A stretch of DNA of 64,000 nt from Pseudomonadota bacterium (GCA_021801255.1 JAJYYH010000033.1:62001-126000); one strand, 5' to 3'. Shown: positions 42,695 through 52,201, counted from the stretch's first letter. Notes: a model not told the origin generated them from the letters alone. Numbers and translations: made by a program.

Positions 42695-43567
42695 ATGCAA
42701 GCTCTGCTGCACCAGATTTTCTCGGGTATCGCCACGGGGGGCATCTACGCGAGTGTGGCCCTCGCGCTGGTGATGATTTATCAGGCGACGCATCATGTAA
42801 ATTTCGCGCAAGGCGAGATGGCGACTTTTTCCACCTATATCGCCCTCACCCTGATCAATTACGGGCTGAGCTACTGGCTCGCTTTCCTGATCACGCTCGT
42901 GGTCTCCTTCATCATCGGCCTGATCATCGAACGGGTCTTGATGCGGCCGATGGCGAGCGCGCCGGTGCTGTCCTCGGTCGGGGTCTTCATCGGCCTCCTG
43001 CTGATTTTCAACAGCGTCACCGGCTGGCTTTTCTCCTACACCGTCAAGGCCTTCCCGAGCCCTTTTCCCGAAGCCATGCCCGCGCTCGGCGGCTGGGTTT
43101 CCCCGCACGAGGCCGGGGCGACGGCGGTGACGTTGATTGTTTTGCTGCTGGTCTATGGGTTTTTCCGTTTTACGCGGCTTGGGCTGGCGATGCGGGCGGC
43201 GGCCTATAATCCGGTTTCCGCGCGCCTCGTCGGCATTCGCGTGGGCTGGATGCTGGCGCTCGGCTGGGGGCTCGCGGCGGCGATCGGGGCGATCGCCGGG
43301 ATGATGATCGCGCCGATCGTCTTTCTCGATCCCAACATGATGGCGGGGATTCTGCTTTACGCTTTCGCCGGGGCCTTGCTCGGCGGCATCGACAATCCGC
43401 TCGGCGCGGTGATCGGCGGCTTTGCCGTCGGCGTCATCGAGAATATCGCCGGCGCCTATCTGGTCGGCGCCGAATTGAAGCTGACGCTCGCGCTCGTGAT
43501 CATTCTCGGCGTCCTGGTGCTGAAGCCGGCCGGCCTTCTCGGGCGCGCCGTCGTGAGCCGGGTGTAG
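42695..43567 (+). CDS. livH: Branched-chain-amino-acid-type ABC transporter permease (LivH-like)
   Basis: This 290-residue integral membrane protein begins MQALLHQIFSGIATGGIYAS. It has eight or so hydrophobic segments, a NFAQGEMATFSTYIAL loop near residue 40 and an EAA-like AAAYNPVSARLVGIRVGWML region near residue 170 that contacts the ATPase. It forms the translocation pore with LivM. The gap to livF is 21 bp and to livM 2 bp. Confidence 0.88.
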   Translation: MQALLHQIFSGIATGGIYASVALALVMIYQATHHVNFAQGEMATFSTYIALTLINYGLSYWLAFLITLVVSFIIGLIIERVLMRPMASAPVLSSVGVFIGLLLIFNSVTGWLFSYTVKAFPSPFPEAMPALGGWVSPHEAGATAVTLIVLLLVYGFFRFTRLGLAMRAAAYNPVSARLVGIRVGWMLALGWGLAAAIGAIAGMMIAPIVFLDPNMMAGILLYAFAGALLGGIDNPLGAVIGGFAVGVIENIAGAYLVGAELKLTLALVIILGVLVLKPAGLLGRAVVSRV

Positions 43568-43569
43568 CC

Positions 43570-44583
43570 ATGCGCGCCGAGAGAAATCCCCTGCTGATCG
43601 GCCTCGCGGTGGTGGTGGTCGCGGTGGCGCTGGCGTTTCTGCTCAGCAATTACCATCTGTTCCAACTCACCATGGTGGTGGCTTACGCCATCGCCATTCT
43701 CGGGCTTGACATGCTGACCGGCTACACCGGGCAGATTTCGCTCGGCCACGGCGCGTTCTATGCGGTCGGCGCCTATGTCGCGGCGATTTTGATGGCCAAT
43801 TTCAACGTGCCCTACTGGGCAACCCTGCCGGTCTCGGCGGTGGTCTGCGCCGGTTTTGGATTCGCCTTTGGCTTTCCCGCCTTGCGCCTGGGCGGGCTCT
43901 ATCTCGCGCTCGCCACCTTCGCCCTGGCGATCGCGGTGCCGCAATTGCTGAAATACAAACTGCTCGAGGACTGGACCGGCGGGGTTCAGGGCATCGTGAT
44001 CAGCAAGCCCGACGCGCCGTTTGGGCTGCCGCTCAATCAGGATCAGTGGCTCTATCTTTTTACCCTCGCCGTCGGGGTCGTGCTGTTCGTGCTGGCGCGC
44101 AATCTGCTGGGCGGGCGGATCGGGCGCGCGATGCGCGCCGTGCGCGATCATGGCGTTGCCGCCGAGGCGATGGGGATTGATATCGCGCTGCTGAAAACCC
44201 GCAGTTTCGCCTTGAGCGCGATGTACACCGGCATCGCCGGCGCGCTCGGCGCGATCGCGGTGCAGTTCGTGGCGCCTGACAGTTTCGCGGTGTTCCTCTC
44301 GATCACGCTCTTTGTCGGCCTCGTGGTGGGCGGCATCACCTCGCTTTCGGGGGCCGTGTTCGGCGCCATCTTCATCGTGTTCCTGCCGAATTTCGCTGAT
44401 CAGATCTCGAAGGCGGCACCGGGGGCGATCTATGGCGTGATCCTGATCGCGTTCCTCTATCTCGCGCCGAAAGGATTTGCCGGCCTGCTGCGCCGCCTCG
44501 TCGGCCCGCGCGCCCCGCATCTCGCGGCGCCGGCGTCATCCACCCCCGCCGCGCCGCCACGCCCGGCGCGGGCCAAGAACTGA
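43570..44583 (+). CDS. livM: Branched-chain-amino-acid-type ABC transporter permease (LivM-like)
   Basis: This 337-residue membrane protein begins MRAERNPLLIGLAVVVVAVA. Typical LivM features are GYTGQISLGHGAFYAVGAYV and the coupling region RAMRAVRDHGVAAEAMGIDI. The C-terminus has a low-complexity Ala/Pro tail of about 25 residues. It is followed after 28 bp by the first binding protein gene. Confidence 0.88.
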   Translation: MRAERNPLLIGLAVVVVAVALAFLLSNYHLFQLTMVVAYAIAILGLDMLTGYTGQISLGHGAFYAVGAYVAAILMANFNVPYWATLPVSAVVCAGFGFAFGFPALRLGGLYLALATFALAIAVPQLLKYKLLEDWTGGVQGIVISKPDAPFGLPLNQDQWLYLFTLAVGVVLFVLARNLLGGRIGRAMRAVRDHGVAAEAMGIDIALLKTRSFALSAMYTGIAGALGAIAVQFVAPDSFAVFLSITLFVGLVVGGITSLSGAVFGAIFIVFLPNFADQISKAAPGAIYGVILIAFLYLAPKGFAGLLRRLVGPRAPHLAAPASSTPAAPPRPARAKN

Positions 44584-44611
44584 CATCACGCATGAGAGGG
44601 AGAAACAGCCA

Positions 44612-45829
44612 ATGAAGATGGATCGCCGCACGGCAATGATCGGAGCCGCCGCGCTGGGCGCGGGTTTCATGCCGCGCCTCGCGTTTGCCGCCGACATGCC
44701 GGGCGTGAGTGCCAGCGAAATCAAAATCGGTGGCACCATGCCCTATAGCGGCCCGGCCTCGGCCTATGGCGCTGATGGCCGCGCCGAGGTCGCCTATTTC
44801 AAGATGGTCAATGACCAAGGCGGCATCAATGGCCGCAAGGTCAATCTGATGTCGGTCGATGATGGCTACAGCCCGCCCAAAACGGTCGAGCAGACGCGCA
44901 TGCTGGTCGAACAGGAAGGGGTCGCCTTCATGTTCAACGGGCTGGGCACGCCGACCCAGACGGCGGTGCAGAAATATCTCAACATGAAGAAAGTGCCACA
45001 GCTTTTCGTCGCCACCGGGGCCGATAAATGGGGTGACTACAAGCATTTCCCCTGGACCATCGGCTATCAGCCGAGCTACCGGGTGGAGGCGCAGATCTAC
45101 GCCAAATACGTGCTGAGAACCAAGCCCGACGCCAAGGTCGCGATCATTTATCAGAACGATGATTTCGGCAAGGACTATCTCAACGGCGTCAAGGATATTT
45201 TTGGCGATAAATACGCCAAGATGGTCGCCAAGGACATCTCCTACGAAGTCACCGACCCCACCACCGACCAGCAGATCGTCATCCTGCAAGCCTCCGGCGC
45301 CGACACCTTGATGATTTTCGCGACGCCGAAATTCGCCGCGCAAATCGTTCGCAAGGTTTACGACATCAACTGGCATCCAACCCAATTTCTCACCAATGTC
45401 TCGATTGCCGTGGGCGCGGTGATCAAGCCCGCCGGGGTCGAAAAAGCGGTCGGCATCATCACCGGCGGCTATCTCAAGGACAGCACCGATCCCGCCTGGG
45501 ACAACGACCAGGGGATGAAGGATTGGCACGCTTTCATGGACAAATACATGCCCGGCGCCGATCAGACCGATGGCGACTACATCTATGGCTATGCCGTGGC
45601 GATGACGCTCGCCCATGTGCTCAAGCAATGCGGCAATGATCTCTCGCGCGAGAACATCATGCGCCAGGCAACCAATATCCATGATCTCGAAATTCCGATG
45701 CTGCTGCCAGGGATCAAGGTCAATACCAGCCCGACGAATTACCATCCGCTGCGGCAGTTGCAGTTGGCGCGCTGGAACGGCAAGACCTGGGAGCGCTTCG
45801 GCGAGATCATCGAGGGCGCCGGCGCGTGA
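44612..45829 (+). CDS. ABC transporter substrate-binding protein, first tandem copy
   Basis: This 405-residue periplasmic protein begins MKMDRRTAMIGAAALGAGFM. The signal has a twin-arginine-like RR. The mature part has GGTMPYSGPASAYGADGRAE, VAIIYQNDDFGKDYLNGVKD and TLMIFATPKFAAQIVRKVYD of the LivJ/LivK-type two-lobed fold. It delivers ligand to the LivH/LivM complex. The downstream gene encodes a very similar protein, with long identical stretches such as NMKKVPQLF/NMKKIPQLF and the final RWNGKTWERFG. Confidence 0.88.
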   Translation: MKMDRRTAMIGAAALGAGFMPRLAFAADMPGVSASEIKIGGTMPYSGPASAYGADGRAEVAYFKMVNDQGGINGRKVNLMSVDDGYSPPKTVEQTRMLVEQEGVAFMFNGLGTPTQTAVQKYLNMKKVPQLFVATGADKWGDYKHFPWTIGYQPSYRVEAQIYAKYVLRTKPDAKVAIIYQNDDFGKDYLNGVKDIFGDKYAKMVAKDISYEVTDPTTDQQIVILQASGADTLMIFATPKFAAQIVRKVYDINWHPTQFLTNVSIAVGAVIKPAGVEKAVGIITGGYLKDSTDPAWDNDQGMKDWHAFMDKYMPGADQTDGDYIYGYAVAMTLAHVLKQCGNDLSRENIMRQATNIHDLEIPMLLPGIKVNTSPTNYHPLRQLQLARWNGKTWERFGEIIEGAGA

Positions 45830-45928
45830 TCATGCCCGAAAGCGCGCCACGGCGTGCCAAATAGCCGCGACGACCAGCGTTCCGGCTGCCCGGCCGCTGG
45901 CAAGCAATCAGCAAAGGGGAGAGACGCG

Positions 45929-47149
45929 ATGAAGACGGGACGGAGAACGGTGATCACCGGCATGGCCGCCGGGCTGCTCGGGGGGCTTCGCGCCCGCGGC
46001 GCGGTGGCTGCCGAGATGCCCGGCGTGAGTGCGACCGAGATCAAGATCGGCAACACCATGCCCTATAGCGGCCCGGCCTCGGCCTACGGCACGATCGGCC
46101 ATGCCGAGACCGCGTATTTCGGCATGATCAACGACCAGGGCGGCATCAATGGCCGCAAGATCGTCTATCTCACCGAGGATGACGCCTACAGCCCGCCCAA
46201 AACCGTCGAGCAGACGCGCCGGCTGGTCGAGCAGGAGGGCGTTGCCTTCATGTTCAACGGGCTCGGCACGCCGACCCAGACGGCGGTACAGAAATACCTC
46301 AACATGAAGAAAATTCCTCAGCTTTTCATTTCCACCGGGGCCGATAAATGGGGTAACTACCAGGATTTTCCGTGGACCATGGGCTGGCAGCCGAGCTATC
46401 GCATCGAGGGCCAGATCTATGCCAAATACATCCTCAAGAACAAACCCGCGGCCAAGATCGCGGTGATTTATCAGAACGATGATTTCGGCAAGGATTATGT
46501 CAATGGCGTCAAGGATATTCTCGGCGCCGACTATGCCAGGATGGTGGTCAAGGAAGCGACCTACGAGGTCAGCGATCCGACCACCGATTCGCAGGTGGTG
46601 GGGCTGCAATCCTCCGGCGCGGATACGCTGCTGACCTTCGCCACGCCGAAATTCGCGGCCCAGATCATCCGCAAAGTCTATGATATCAACTGGCATCCTC
46701 TGCATTTTCTGACAAATGTCTCGATCTCGGTGGGCTCGGTGATCAAGCCCGCCGGCGTCGAGAAGGCGGTGGGCATCGTCACCAGCGCCTATATCAAGGA
46801 CGGCACCGATCCCGCCTGGGCCAACGATCCGGGTCTCAACGCGTGGCGCGGTTTCATGGACAAATACATGCCCGGCGCCGATCGCACGGAGACCAATTAC
46901 ATCTTCGCCTATGGCATTTCGTTCACCCTGGCGCAGGTGCTCAGACAATGCGGCAATGATCTCTCGCGCGAGAACATCATGCGCCAGGCAACCAATATCC
47001 ACGATCTCGAAGTTCCCGTGCTGCTGCCGGGGATCCGGGTCAATACCAGCCCGACCAACTACCATCCGCTGCGGCAGTTGCAGCTCGCGCGCTGGAACGG
47101 CAAGACCTGGGAGCGTTTTGGCGGTCTCATCGAGGGCGCCGGCGCGTAG
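45929..47149 (+). CDS. ABC transporter substrate-binding protein, second tandem copy
   Basis: This 406-residue protein begins MKTGRRTVITGMAAGLLGGL and aligns over its whole length with the gene before it, with the same signal type (twin arginine), same motifs and same C-terminus. Differences cluster in the ligand-facing half, for example VGLQSSGADTLLTFATPKFA in place of IVILQASGADTLMIFATPKF. The duplication probably broadens the ligand range of one importer. It is separated from the first copy by a 99 bp gap with no gene. Confidence 0.88.
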   Translation: MKTGRRTVITGMAAGLLGGLRARGAVAAEMPGVSATEIKIGNTMPYSGPASAYGTIGHAETAYFGMINDQGGINGRKIVYLTEDDAYSPPKTVEQTRRLVEQEGVAFMFNGLGTPTQTAVQKYLNMKKIPQLFISTGADKWGNYQDFPWTMGWQPSYRIEGQIYAKYILKNKPAAKIAVIYQNDDFGKDYVNGVKDILGADYARMVVKEATYEVSDPTTDSQVVGLQSSGADTLLTFATPKFAAQIIRKVYDINWHPLHFLTNVSISVGSVIKPAGVEKAVGIVTSAYIKDGTDPAWANDPGLNAWRGFMDKYMPGADRTETNYIFAYGISFTLAQVLRQCGNDLSRENIMRQATNIHDLEVPVLLPGIRVNTSPTNYHPLRQLQLARWNGKTWERFGGLIEGAGA

Positions 47150-47227
47150 CCGCTGGTGGCGGGGTGATCTGGACGATCCTTCCCGCCTGTGCCAAGCCTG
47201 CGCGGGAAACCTCGCCGGGAGCGCGCC

Positions 47228-48232
47228 ATGAGCCGACCGTCCAGCATGACCTATATCGCCGCCCAGGGCGCTGGCGGGCCCGAGGTGCTGCGCCCCGCGA
47301 GCGGCCCGGTGCCCGTACCCGCGCCCGATGAAGTGCTGATCCGTGTCGCCGCCGCCGGGGTCAACCGCCCCGACATCACGCAGCGCCAGGGCCGCTATCC
47401 GCCGCCGCCCGGTGCCAGCCCGATCCTCGGCCTCGAAGTCGCGGGCGAGGTCGTCGAGACCGGCGCCGCCGTCGGGCATCTCGCGCGGGGCGATCGCGTG
47501 GCGGCGCTGGTCAATGGCGGCGGCTACGCGGAATACTGCGTGGCGCCCGAGCGGCAATGCCTGCCCTGGCCGCGGGGCTACGATGCACTCCGCGCCGGCG
47601 CCCTGGCGGAGAATTATTTCACTGTCTGGGCCAATCTTTTCGATCTCGGCCGGCTCAAATCCGGCGAGCGCGTGCTGATCCATGGCGGCACCAGCGGCAT
47701 CGGCGTCACCGCCATCCAGCTCGCCACCGCCTTCGGCGCGACGGTCTTCGCAACCGCCGGCACGGCGGAAAAATGCGCCGCCTGTCTCGGCTTCGGCGCG
47801 CACGCGGCGATCAATTACCACACCCAGGATTTCGGCCGCGAAATCGCCCGCCTGACCGAGAATGCCGGCGTCGATGTCGTGCTCGACATGGTCGGCGGAC
47901 CCTATGCCATGGCCAATCTGCGGGCTCTCGCGCGGGACGGGCGGCTGGTGCTGATCGCCTTTCTCGGCGGGCCGAAAGTGGAAAACTTCGATCTCACCCC
48001 GATCATGGTCAAGCGCCTTACCGTCACCGGCTCGACCATGCGCCCGCGCAGCACCGCGGAGAAAGGCGCCATCGCCGATGCCTTGCGGGAAAGAGTCTGG
48101 CCGCTGCTCGATGCCGGGCAATGCGGCCCGGTGATCCACGCGGTTTTTCCCTTGGCCGAGGCCGCGCGCGCCCATGAGCTGATGGAAACCAGCGCGCATA
48201 TCGGCAAGATCATGCTCAGCGTCGCCGCCTGA
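47228..48232 (+). CDS. NAD(P)H-quinone oxidoreductase (zinc-free MDR family, PIG3-like)
   Basis: The ATG at 47228 gives 334 residues (MSRPSSMTYIAAQGAGGPEV). The cofactor-binding fold is clear from HGGTSGIGVTAIQLATAFGA followed by TVFATAGTAEKCAACLGFGA. It lacks the zinc ligands of alcohol dehydrogenases. The PIG3/TP53I3-type enzymes reduce quinones with NADPH. It is probably transcribed with the following EamA gene, which starts 5 bp after its stop. Confidence 0.85.
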   Translation: MSRPSSMTYIAAQGAGGPEVLRPASGPVPVPAPDEVLIRVAAAGVNRPDITQRQGRYPPPPGASPILGLEVAGEVVETGAAVGHLARGDRVAALVNGGGYAEYCVAPERQCLPWPRGYDALRAGALAENYFTVWANLFDLGRLKSGERVLIHGGTSGIGVTAIQLATAFGATVFATAGTAEKCAACLGFGAHAAINYHTQDFGREIARLTENAGVDVVLDMVGGPYAMANLRALARDGRLVLIAFLGGPKVENFDLTPIMVKRLTVTGSTMRPRSTAEKGAIADALRERVWPLLDAGQCGPVIHAVFPLAEAARAHELMETSAHIGKIMLSVAA

Positions 48233-48236
48233 TCGC

Positions 48237-49178
48237 GTGCGGGCGGGGGTAGGGATTTCCCGGGTGGGAACTGCGCCGCCGCGGCATGCGGCGAGCGGGG
48301 AGATTTCGGCCGCCGGGCTCGCGGAACTGGCCGGCGCCGTGGTGCTGCTGGGCGGCGCCTGGCCGATGACGAAATACGCGGTCGCGCTGGGCGCCAGCCC
48401 GCTCTGGTTCGCGCTGGGCCGCGCCGGGTTCTCGGCGCTCGCGTCGTTTGCCCTGCTCGGCGCGCTCGGCCGGCTCCGCCTGCCGGGGCGCGCCGATGGG
48501 CCGGCGCTGTTCGCGGTTGGGGTGTTGCAGCTCGCGGGGTTTTTCGCGCTCGCCCATATCGCCGTCGCCTATGTTCCGGCCGGGCGCACCGCCATCCTCT
48601 CCAACACCACGACGATCTTCGTCGTGCCGCTCTCGGTGCTGGTGCTGCGCGAGCGGCTGACGCTCCGGCGCCTGCTCGCGGTGCTGGTGGGGCTGGCCGG
48701 CATCGTGACGCTGCTCGGGCCGTGGGCGATCGACTGGCATCGGCCGGGGGTGGTGATCGGGAACGGGTTTCTGCTGGGCGCGGCGGCTTCCTGGTCGCTC
48801 GCCATCATCGCCGTGCGGCGTTTCCCCCCGCGCCTCTCGATGCTGGAATTGCTGCCCTGGTGCTTCGCGCTCGGCACCCTGCTGCTCACGCCGCTTGTCC
48901 TGCTGCATGGCGGCATCGGGCGCTGGCCGCCCGGCGCGCTGGCGGCGGTCGGGCTGATCGGGTTCATCGCCGGGCCGATCGGCACCTGGTGCGTGATGCA
49001 GGCCGCCGTCAGCTTGCCCGCGCTGGTTGCCTCCGTGGGCTTCCTCGCGACCCCGGCGACCGGCTTGCTGCTCGCGACGGTGACGCTCGGCGAACCCCTT
49101 GATGGTGCGACCGTGCTCGGGGCGGCGCTCATTCTGGCCGGCGTCGGCGTTGCGGTCTGGCCGGGGCGGCGCCGCTGA
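48237..49178 (+). CDS. EamA/DMT-family transporter
   Basis: This 313-residue membrane protein starts at a GTG (48237). About ten hydrophobic helices and two EamA halves are visible: AELAGAVVLLGGAWPMTKYA first and FLLGAAASWSLAIIAVRRFP in the second. A SNTTTIFVVPLSVLVLRERL segment in the first half is typical of the family. Drug or metabolite export is the usual role, and the substrate is unknown. The next gene begins on its last base. Confidence 0.85.
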   Translation: MRAGVGISRVGTAPPRHAASGEISAAGLAELAGAVVLLGGAWPMTKYAVALGASPLWFALGRAGFSALASFALLGALGRLRLPGRADGPALFAVGVLQLAGFFALAHIAVAYVPAGRTAILSNTTTIFVVPLSVLVLRERLTLRRLLAVLVGLAGIVTLLGPWAIDWHRPGVVIGNGFLLGAAASWSLAIIAVRRFPPRLSMLELLPWCFALGTLLLTPLVLLHGGIGRWPPGALAAVGLIGFIAGPIGTWCVMQAAVSLPALVASVGFLATPATGLLLATVTLGEPLDGATVLGAALILAGVGVAVWPGRRR

Positions 49179-49942
49179 TGCTTTTGCATGTCATCGAGGC
49201 CGGCACCGGGCCGGCGGTTGCCATTCTGCACGGGCTGTTCGGCGAGGCGCGCAATTTCGCCACGGTGCAGCGCCGCCTCGCTGACCAGTATCGCGTGCTC
49301 GCGCTCGATCTGCGCAACCACGGCGAAAGCCCGCACGCGCCGGGGATGGACTATGGCGCGCTGGCCGCCGACGTGCACGAGACACTGGCGGCGGTGGCGG
49401 CGCTGCCGGTGGCGCTGATCGGCCACTCCATGGGCGGCAAGGTGGCGATGCGCCTGGCGCTCGACGTGCCGGGGGCGATCCGCCGGCTGGCGGTCTGCGA
49501 CATCGCCCCGGTCCGCTACCCGCCGCGCGATCATCGCGCCTTGATCGCCGCGCTCCGCGCCCTGCCGCTCACGCCCGGACTGACGCGGTCAGCGGCCGAT
49601 GCCGCGCTGGCGCCCGCGGTGGCGGATCGGGCGCTGCGGCAATTCCTGCTGCACAGCCTGCGTTGCGGGCCGGCGCCGCGCTGGCGGCTCGGGCTGGCCG
49701 AGATCGCGCGGGCGATGGACGAGATCGAGGATTGGTGGGCGCCCCCCGGCGCGCACTATGACGGGCCGACGCTGTTTCTCACCGGCGCCCGCTCGGACTA
49801 TGTGCGCCCCGAGCATCGCGCGACCATCCGCGCCCTGTTCCCCCACGCCCGCTTCGCCGCCCTGCGCCATGCCGGGCACTGGCTGCATGTCGATGACCCG
49901 ACGGGGTTTCTCGCCGCCATCACGGCGTTTCTGGCGGGCTGA
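49178..49942 (+). CDS. Alpha/beta hydrolase
   Basis: This 254-residue protein begins MLLHVIEAGTGPAVAILHGL. The oxyanion region is HGLFG, the nucleophile elbow GHSMGG near residue 86, and the catalytic His is in RHAGHWLHVDDP near the end. The Asp is in LTGARSDYV. This layout is that of esterases similar to YbfF. It starts on the last base of the EamA gene, and a long inverted repeat follows its stop. Confidence 0.85.
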   Translation: MLLHVIEAGTGPAVAILHGLFGEARNFATVQRRLADQYRVLALDLRNHGESPHAPGMDYGALAADVHETLAAVAALPVALIGHSMGGKVAMRLALDVPGAIRRLAVCDIAPVRYPPRDHRALIAALRALPLTPGLTRSAADAALAPAVADRALRQFLLHSLRCGPAPRWRLGLAEIARAMDEIEDWWAPPGAHYDGPTLFLTGARSDYVRPEHRATIRALFPHARFAALRHAGHWLHVDDPTGFLAAITAFLAG

Positions 49943-49946
49943 GAGT

Positions 49947-50019
49947 TTGAAAAAGAATGCCCTCGTGCCCCAGAATCGACCGAGAAAAATCAATGTTTTC
50001 AGAGGGTATTCTTTTTCAA
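49947..50019. terminator. Long inverted repeat between convergent genes
   Basis: Two 18-base arms (49947-49964 and 50002-50019) pair with one G-T mismatch and a 37-base loop. They lie between the hydrolase gene and the convergent alkA gene, so either strand can form a terminator hairpin with its own T-run (CTTTTTC). The left arm resembles a sequence at 61573-61590 beside repeat copy C. Confidence 0.65.
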
Positions 50020-50032
50020 GTTCGATTGATTT

Positions 50033-50692
50033 TCAGGCTCTGAGCGCCGGCGTGGCCGGCTCCTTCAACGCCGCCGGGGCGCGCCAGAGATACCATGCCG
50101 CGATGCTGCGATAGGGCGCCCAGGCCGCGCCGATCTCGGCCAGCGCGCGCGGCTTGGGCTGGGCGTCGAGGCCGCACAGCACGCGCCAGCCCTCGCGCAC
50201 GCCGAAATCATCGACCGGCAGCACGTCGCGCCGGCCGAGGGTGAAAATCAGCAGCATCTCGACGGTCCAGCGGCCGATGCCGCGAATCGCCACCAGCCGC
50301 TCGATCAGCGCCGCGTCTTCCATCCGCGCCGCCGCCCGCCAGCTCGGCACCAGACCAGCGAGGCTCTGGGCAGCAAGATCGCGGAGCGCCGCGATCTTGC
50401 TCGCCGAAAGCCCGGTTGCCCGCAGCACGGGCTCGGGGGTCGCGAGCACGGCCTCGGGAGGGGGGAACTGGGGGGGCGGAAAATCGGCCGCGTAGAGGGC
50501 GCAAAACCGCTCCAGTATGGCCTCGGCGGCGCGGCCGTGGAGCTGCTGATGGGCGATCGCGCGGGCCAGCGCCTCATAGGGGCTGCGGTCCCGCGCGGGG
50601 CTGAGCGGACAGGGGCCGACGCGCGCGATCAGCGGGCCAAAACGCGGCTCGACCGCGCGTAAATGGCGGAGCGCCGCCTGATGGCGCGGCAT
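50033..50692 (-). CDS. alkA: DNA-3-methyladenine glycosylase II
   Basis: This 219-residue protein begins MPRHQAALRHLRAVEPRFGP. The helix-hairpin-helix region IRGIGRWTVEMLLIFTLGRR is followed by VLPVDDFGVREG with the catalytic Asp. HhH-GPD glycosylases of this type remove alkylated bases. The N-terminal barrel of some AlkA proteins is shortened here. It is convergent with the hydrolase gene, and the inverted repeat at 49947-50019 is its terminator region. Confidence 0.88.
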   Translation of the reverse strand: MPRHQAALRHLRAVEPRFGPLIARVGPCPLSPARDRSPYEALARAIAHQQLHGRAAEAILERFCALYAADFPPPQFPPPEAVLATPEPVLRATGLSASKIAALRDLAAQSLAGLVPSWRAAARMEDAALIERLVAIRGIGRWTVEMLLIFTLGRRDVLPVDDFGVREGWRVLCGLDAQPKPRALAEIGAAWAPYRSIAAWYLWRAPAALKEPATPALRA

Positions 50693-50709
50693 GGTCGCGG
50701 CCGAGCGGT

Positions 50710-50868
50710 TCAGACCAGGAAAATCGCCATCAGGATGAGCAGCAACGCCACGGCGGCGGCCACCCAGAAGGCGAAATGCGTGAACCCGACCCAGAAATGC
50801 CGACGATCCGCGAGGAAGGAATCGAGATCGACTTGGGAGGAGAGGGTTGGGCTGGAGTGCTCGGCCAT
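50710..50868 (-). CDS. aa3-type cytochrome c oxidase subunit IV
   Basis: This 52-residue protein begins MAEHSSPTLSSQVDLDSFLA. The family pattern of acidic head, then HFWVGFTHFAFWVAAAVALL with a single helix ending LILMAIFLV is clear. The subunit sits in the oxidase complex and has no known catalytic part. Other oxidase genes are not in the window. It ends 17 bp after the start of alkA. Confidence 0.8.
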   Translation of the reverse strand: MAEHSSPTLSSQVDLDSFLADRRHFWVGFTHFAFWVAAAVALLLILMAIFLV

Positions 50869-50956
50869 GCGATTGCCTCGGGGTTTCCTGATGGGGTTTT
50901 TTAGCAAGCCAGGGGAAAAAGGCAAGACGCGGGGCCGCTCTGGCGGCACCGGCGGT

Positions 50957-52201
50957 CTAGCGGGCGGGCTCGGCGAGCGCGCGGATCGCCTCCTCGGCGG
51001 CCCGCACGCCACTTTCATAGGCGCCGTGGGCGGTCGAGAAATCGGTCCGGTGCGTGGCCTCCCCGGCAAAGAACAAACGCCCCTCGAACGGCTGGGCCAG
51101 GACGCCGCGCGCCGCGGCCTGTCCCGGCAAAGCGTGGCTGTAGGCGCCCGCGATCGAGGGCGTTCTGGCCCAGTCGGAAGCGGCGAGCGGGCGGAGGGAT
51201 TTTCGCACATCCGCGCCGAACAGGGCGGCGAGCTGGTCGATCGCCCGCGCGAAGGCCGCCTCGTGCCCCGCCGTGGCGACGGCCCGCGCGCCGGCGCCGC
51301 CGAGATAGCACATGACGACCGGCCAGCCGAACGGCCGGATCGCGTAGGTGCCGGTCGTGGCATCCCGCGGGTCGCCCAGCACCCGGGTTTCGGCCGCGAA
51401 CGGGTGGGCGCCGACGATCTCGAGGAAAAGCTTTTCGTTGCTGCCGAGTGGCAGACGGGCGGCGGCGTCGCGCCAGGGATCGAGCGCCGCGGGCAAGGCG
51501 ATCGTGCCGCCCGCGAGAACATTCGTCGAAACCGTGAGGATCGCGGCGCGCGCGCGGATTGTGCCTGAGGGCGTGTGGAGCGCCACGCGACGCCCCGCGA
51601 GCGAGATCGCCTGGACCGGCGTCGCGAGGCTGAGTGTCGCCGTGGTGGGCAGATGGGCGGCGATGAGCGCCCCGTAGCCGCCGGGAAGGCGCCAGTTGAG
51701 ATCGCTCGCGGCCATGTCATAGGCGGCGTAATCGCGGGCGGAGATGCGCTCCAGCTCGTCGCCGCTGATGAAGCCGCTCATCGCCTGGAGATAGGCGGTC
51801 CATTGGCCCTCCCGATCGAGGGCGTCGGCGGCGCAGTCGCTGGCCGGCGGCGCGGCGATCAGCCGGGCGCTCCAGGCGGCGAATTCCGCCCGCGCCGCGT
51901 CCTGTTCGGCCGCCGAGAAGCCGAGGTCGCGATATTGCCGCCGCCAGCCCGGCATGTCGCGCTGCACGGCGAACCCGCCGGCTTCGGCGAGGCGCGTCCA
52001 GGGATTGCGCTCGGCCGAATGCAGCCATTCGCAGCCGAGATCGAGCTTCATGCCGGCCACGTCCCGCGTCCAGGCGCGGCCGCCAACCCGCGGCAGGGCG
52101 TCAACGATCAGGGTGGAGAGACCGCTCTCAGCCAGACGGCGCGCCGCGCCGATACCCGCGGCGCCGGCGCCAACAATAGCGATGTCGGGTTCATGGTTCA
52201 T
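50957..52201 (-). CDS. Flavin-containing amine oxidase
   Basis: This 414-residue protein begins MNHEPDIAIVGAGAAGIGAA with a full Rossmann dinucleotide motif. RVGGRAWT and the C-terminal FAGEATHRTDFSTAHGAYES are the FAD-binding parts of the monoamine oxidase family. No signal peptide is present. It oxidises amines in the cytoplasm with release of aldehyde and peroxide, and the substrate is unknown. The nearest upstream gene on the same strand is the Lrp-like one. Confidence 0.85.
   Translation of the reverse strand: MNHEPDIAIVGAGAAGIGAARRLAESGLSTLIVDALPRVGGRAWTRDVAGMKLDLGCEWLHSAERNPWTRLAEAGGFAVQRDMPGWRRQYRDLGFSAAEQDAARAEFAAWSARLIAAPPASDCAADALDREGQWTAYLQAMSGFISGDELERISARDYAAYDMAASDLNWRLPGGYGALIAAHLPTTATLSLATPVQAISLAGRRVALHTPSGTIRARAAILTVSTNVLAGGTIALPAALDPWRDAAARLPLGSNEKLFLEIVGAHPFAAETRVLGDPRDATTGTYAIRPFGWPVVMCYLGGAGARAVATAGHEAAFARAIDQLAALFGADVRKSLRPLAASDWARTPSIAGAYSHALPGQAAARGVLAQPFEGRLFFAGEATHRTDFSTAHGAYESGVRAAEEAIRALAEPAR

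Noticed and set aside
45908-48199. Minus-strand open frame of 763 codons opposite a binding protein and oxidoreductase
   Set aside because: It spans two unrelated real genes on the other strand and shows shadow composition.
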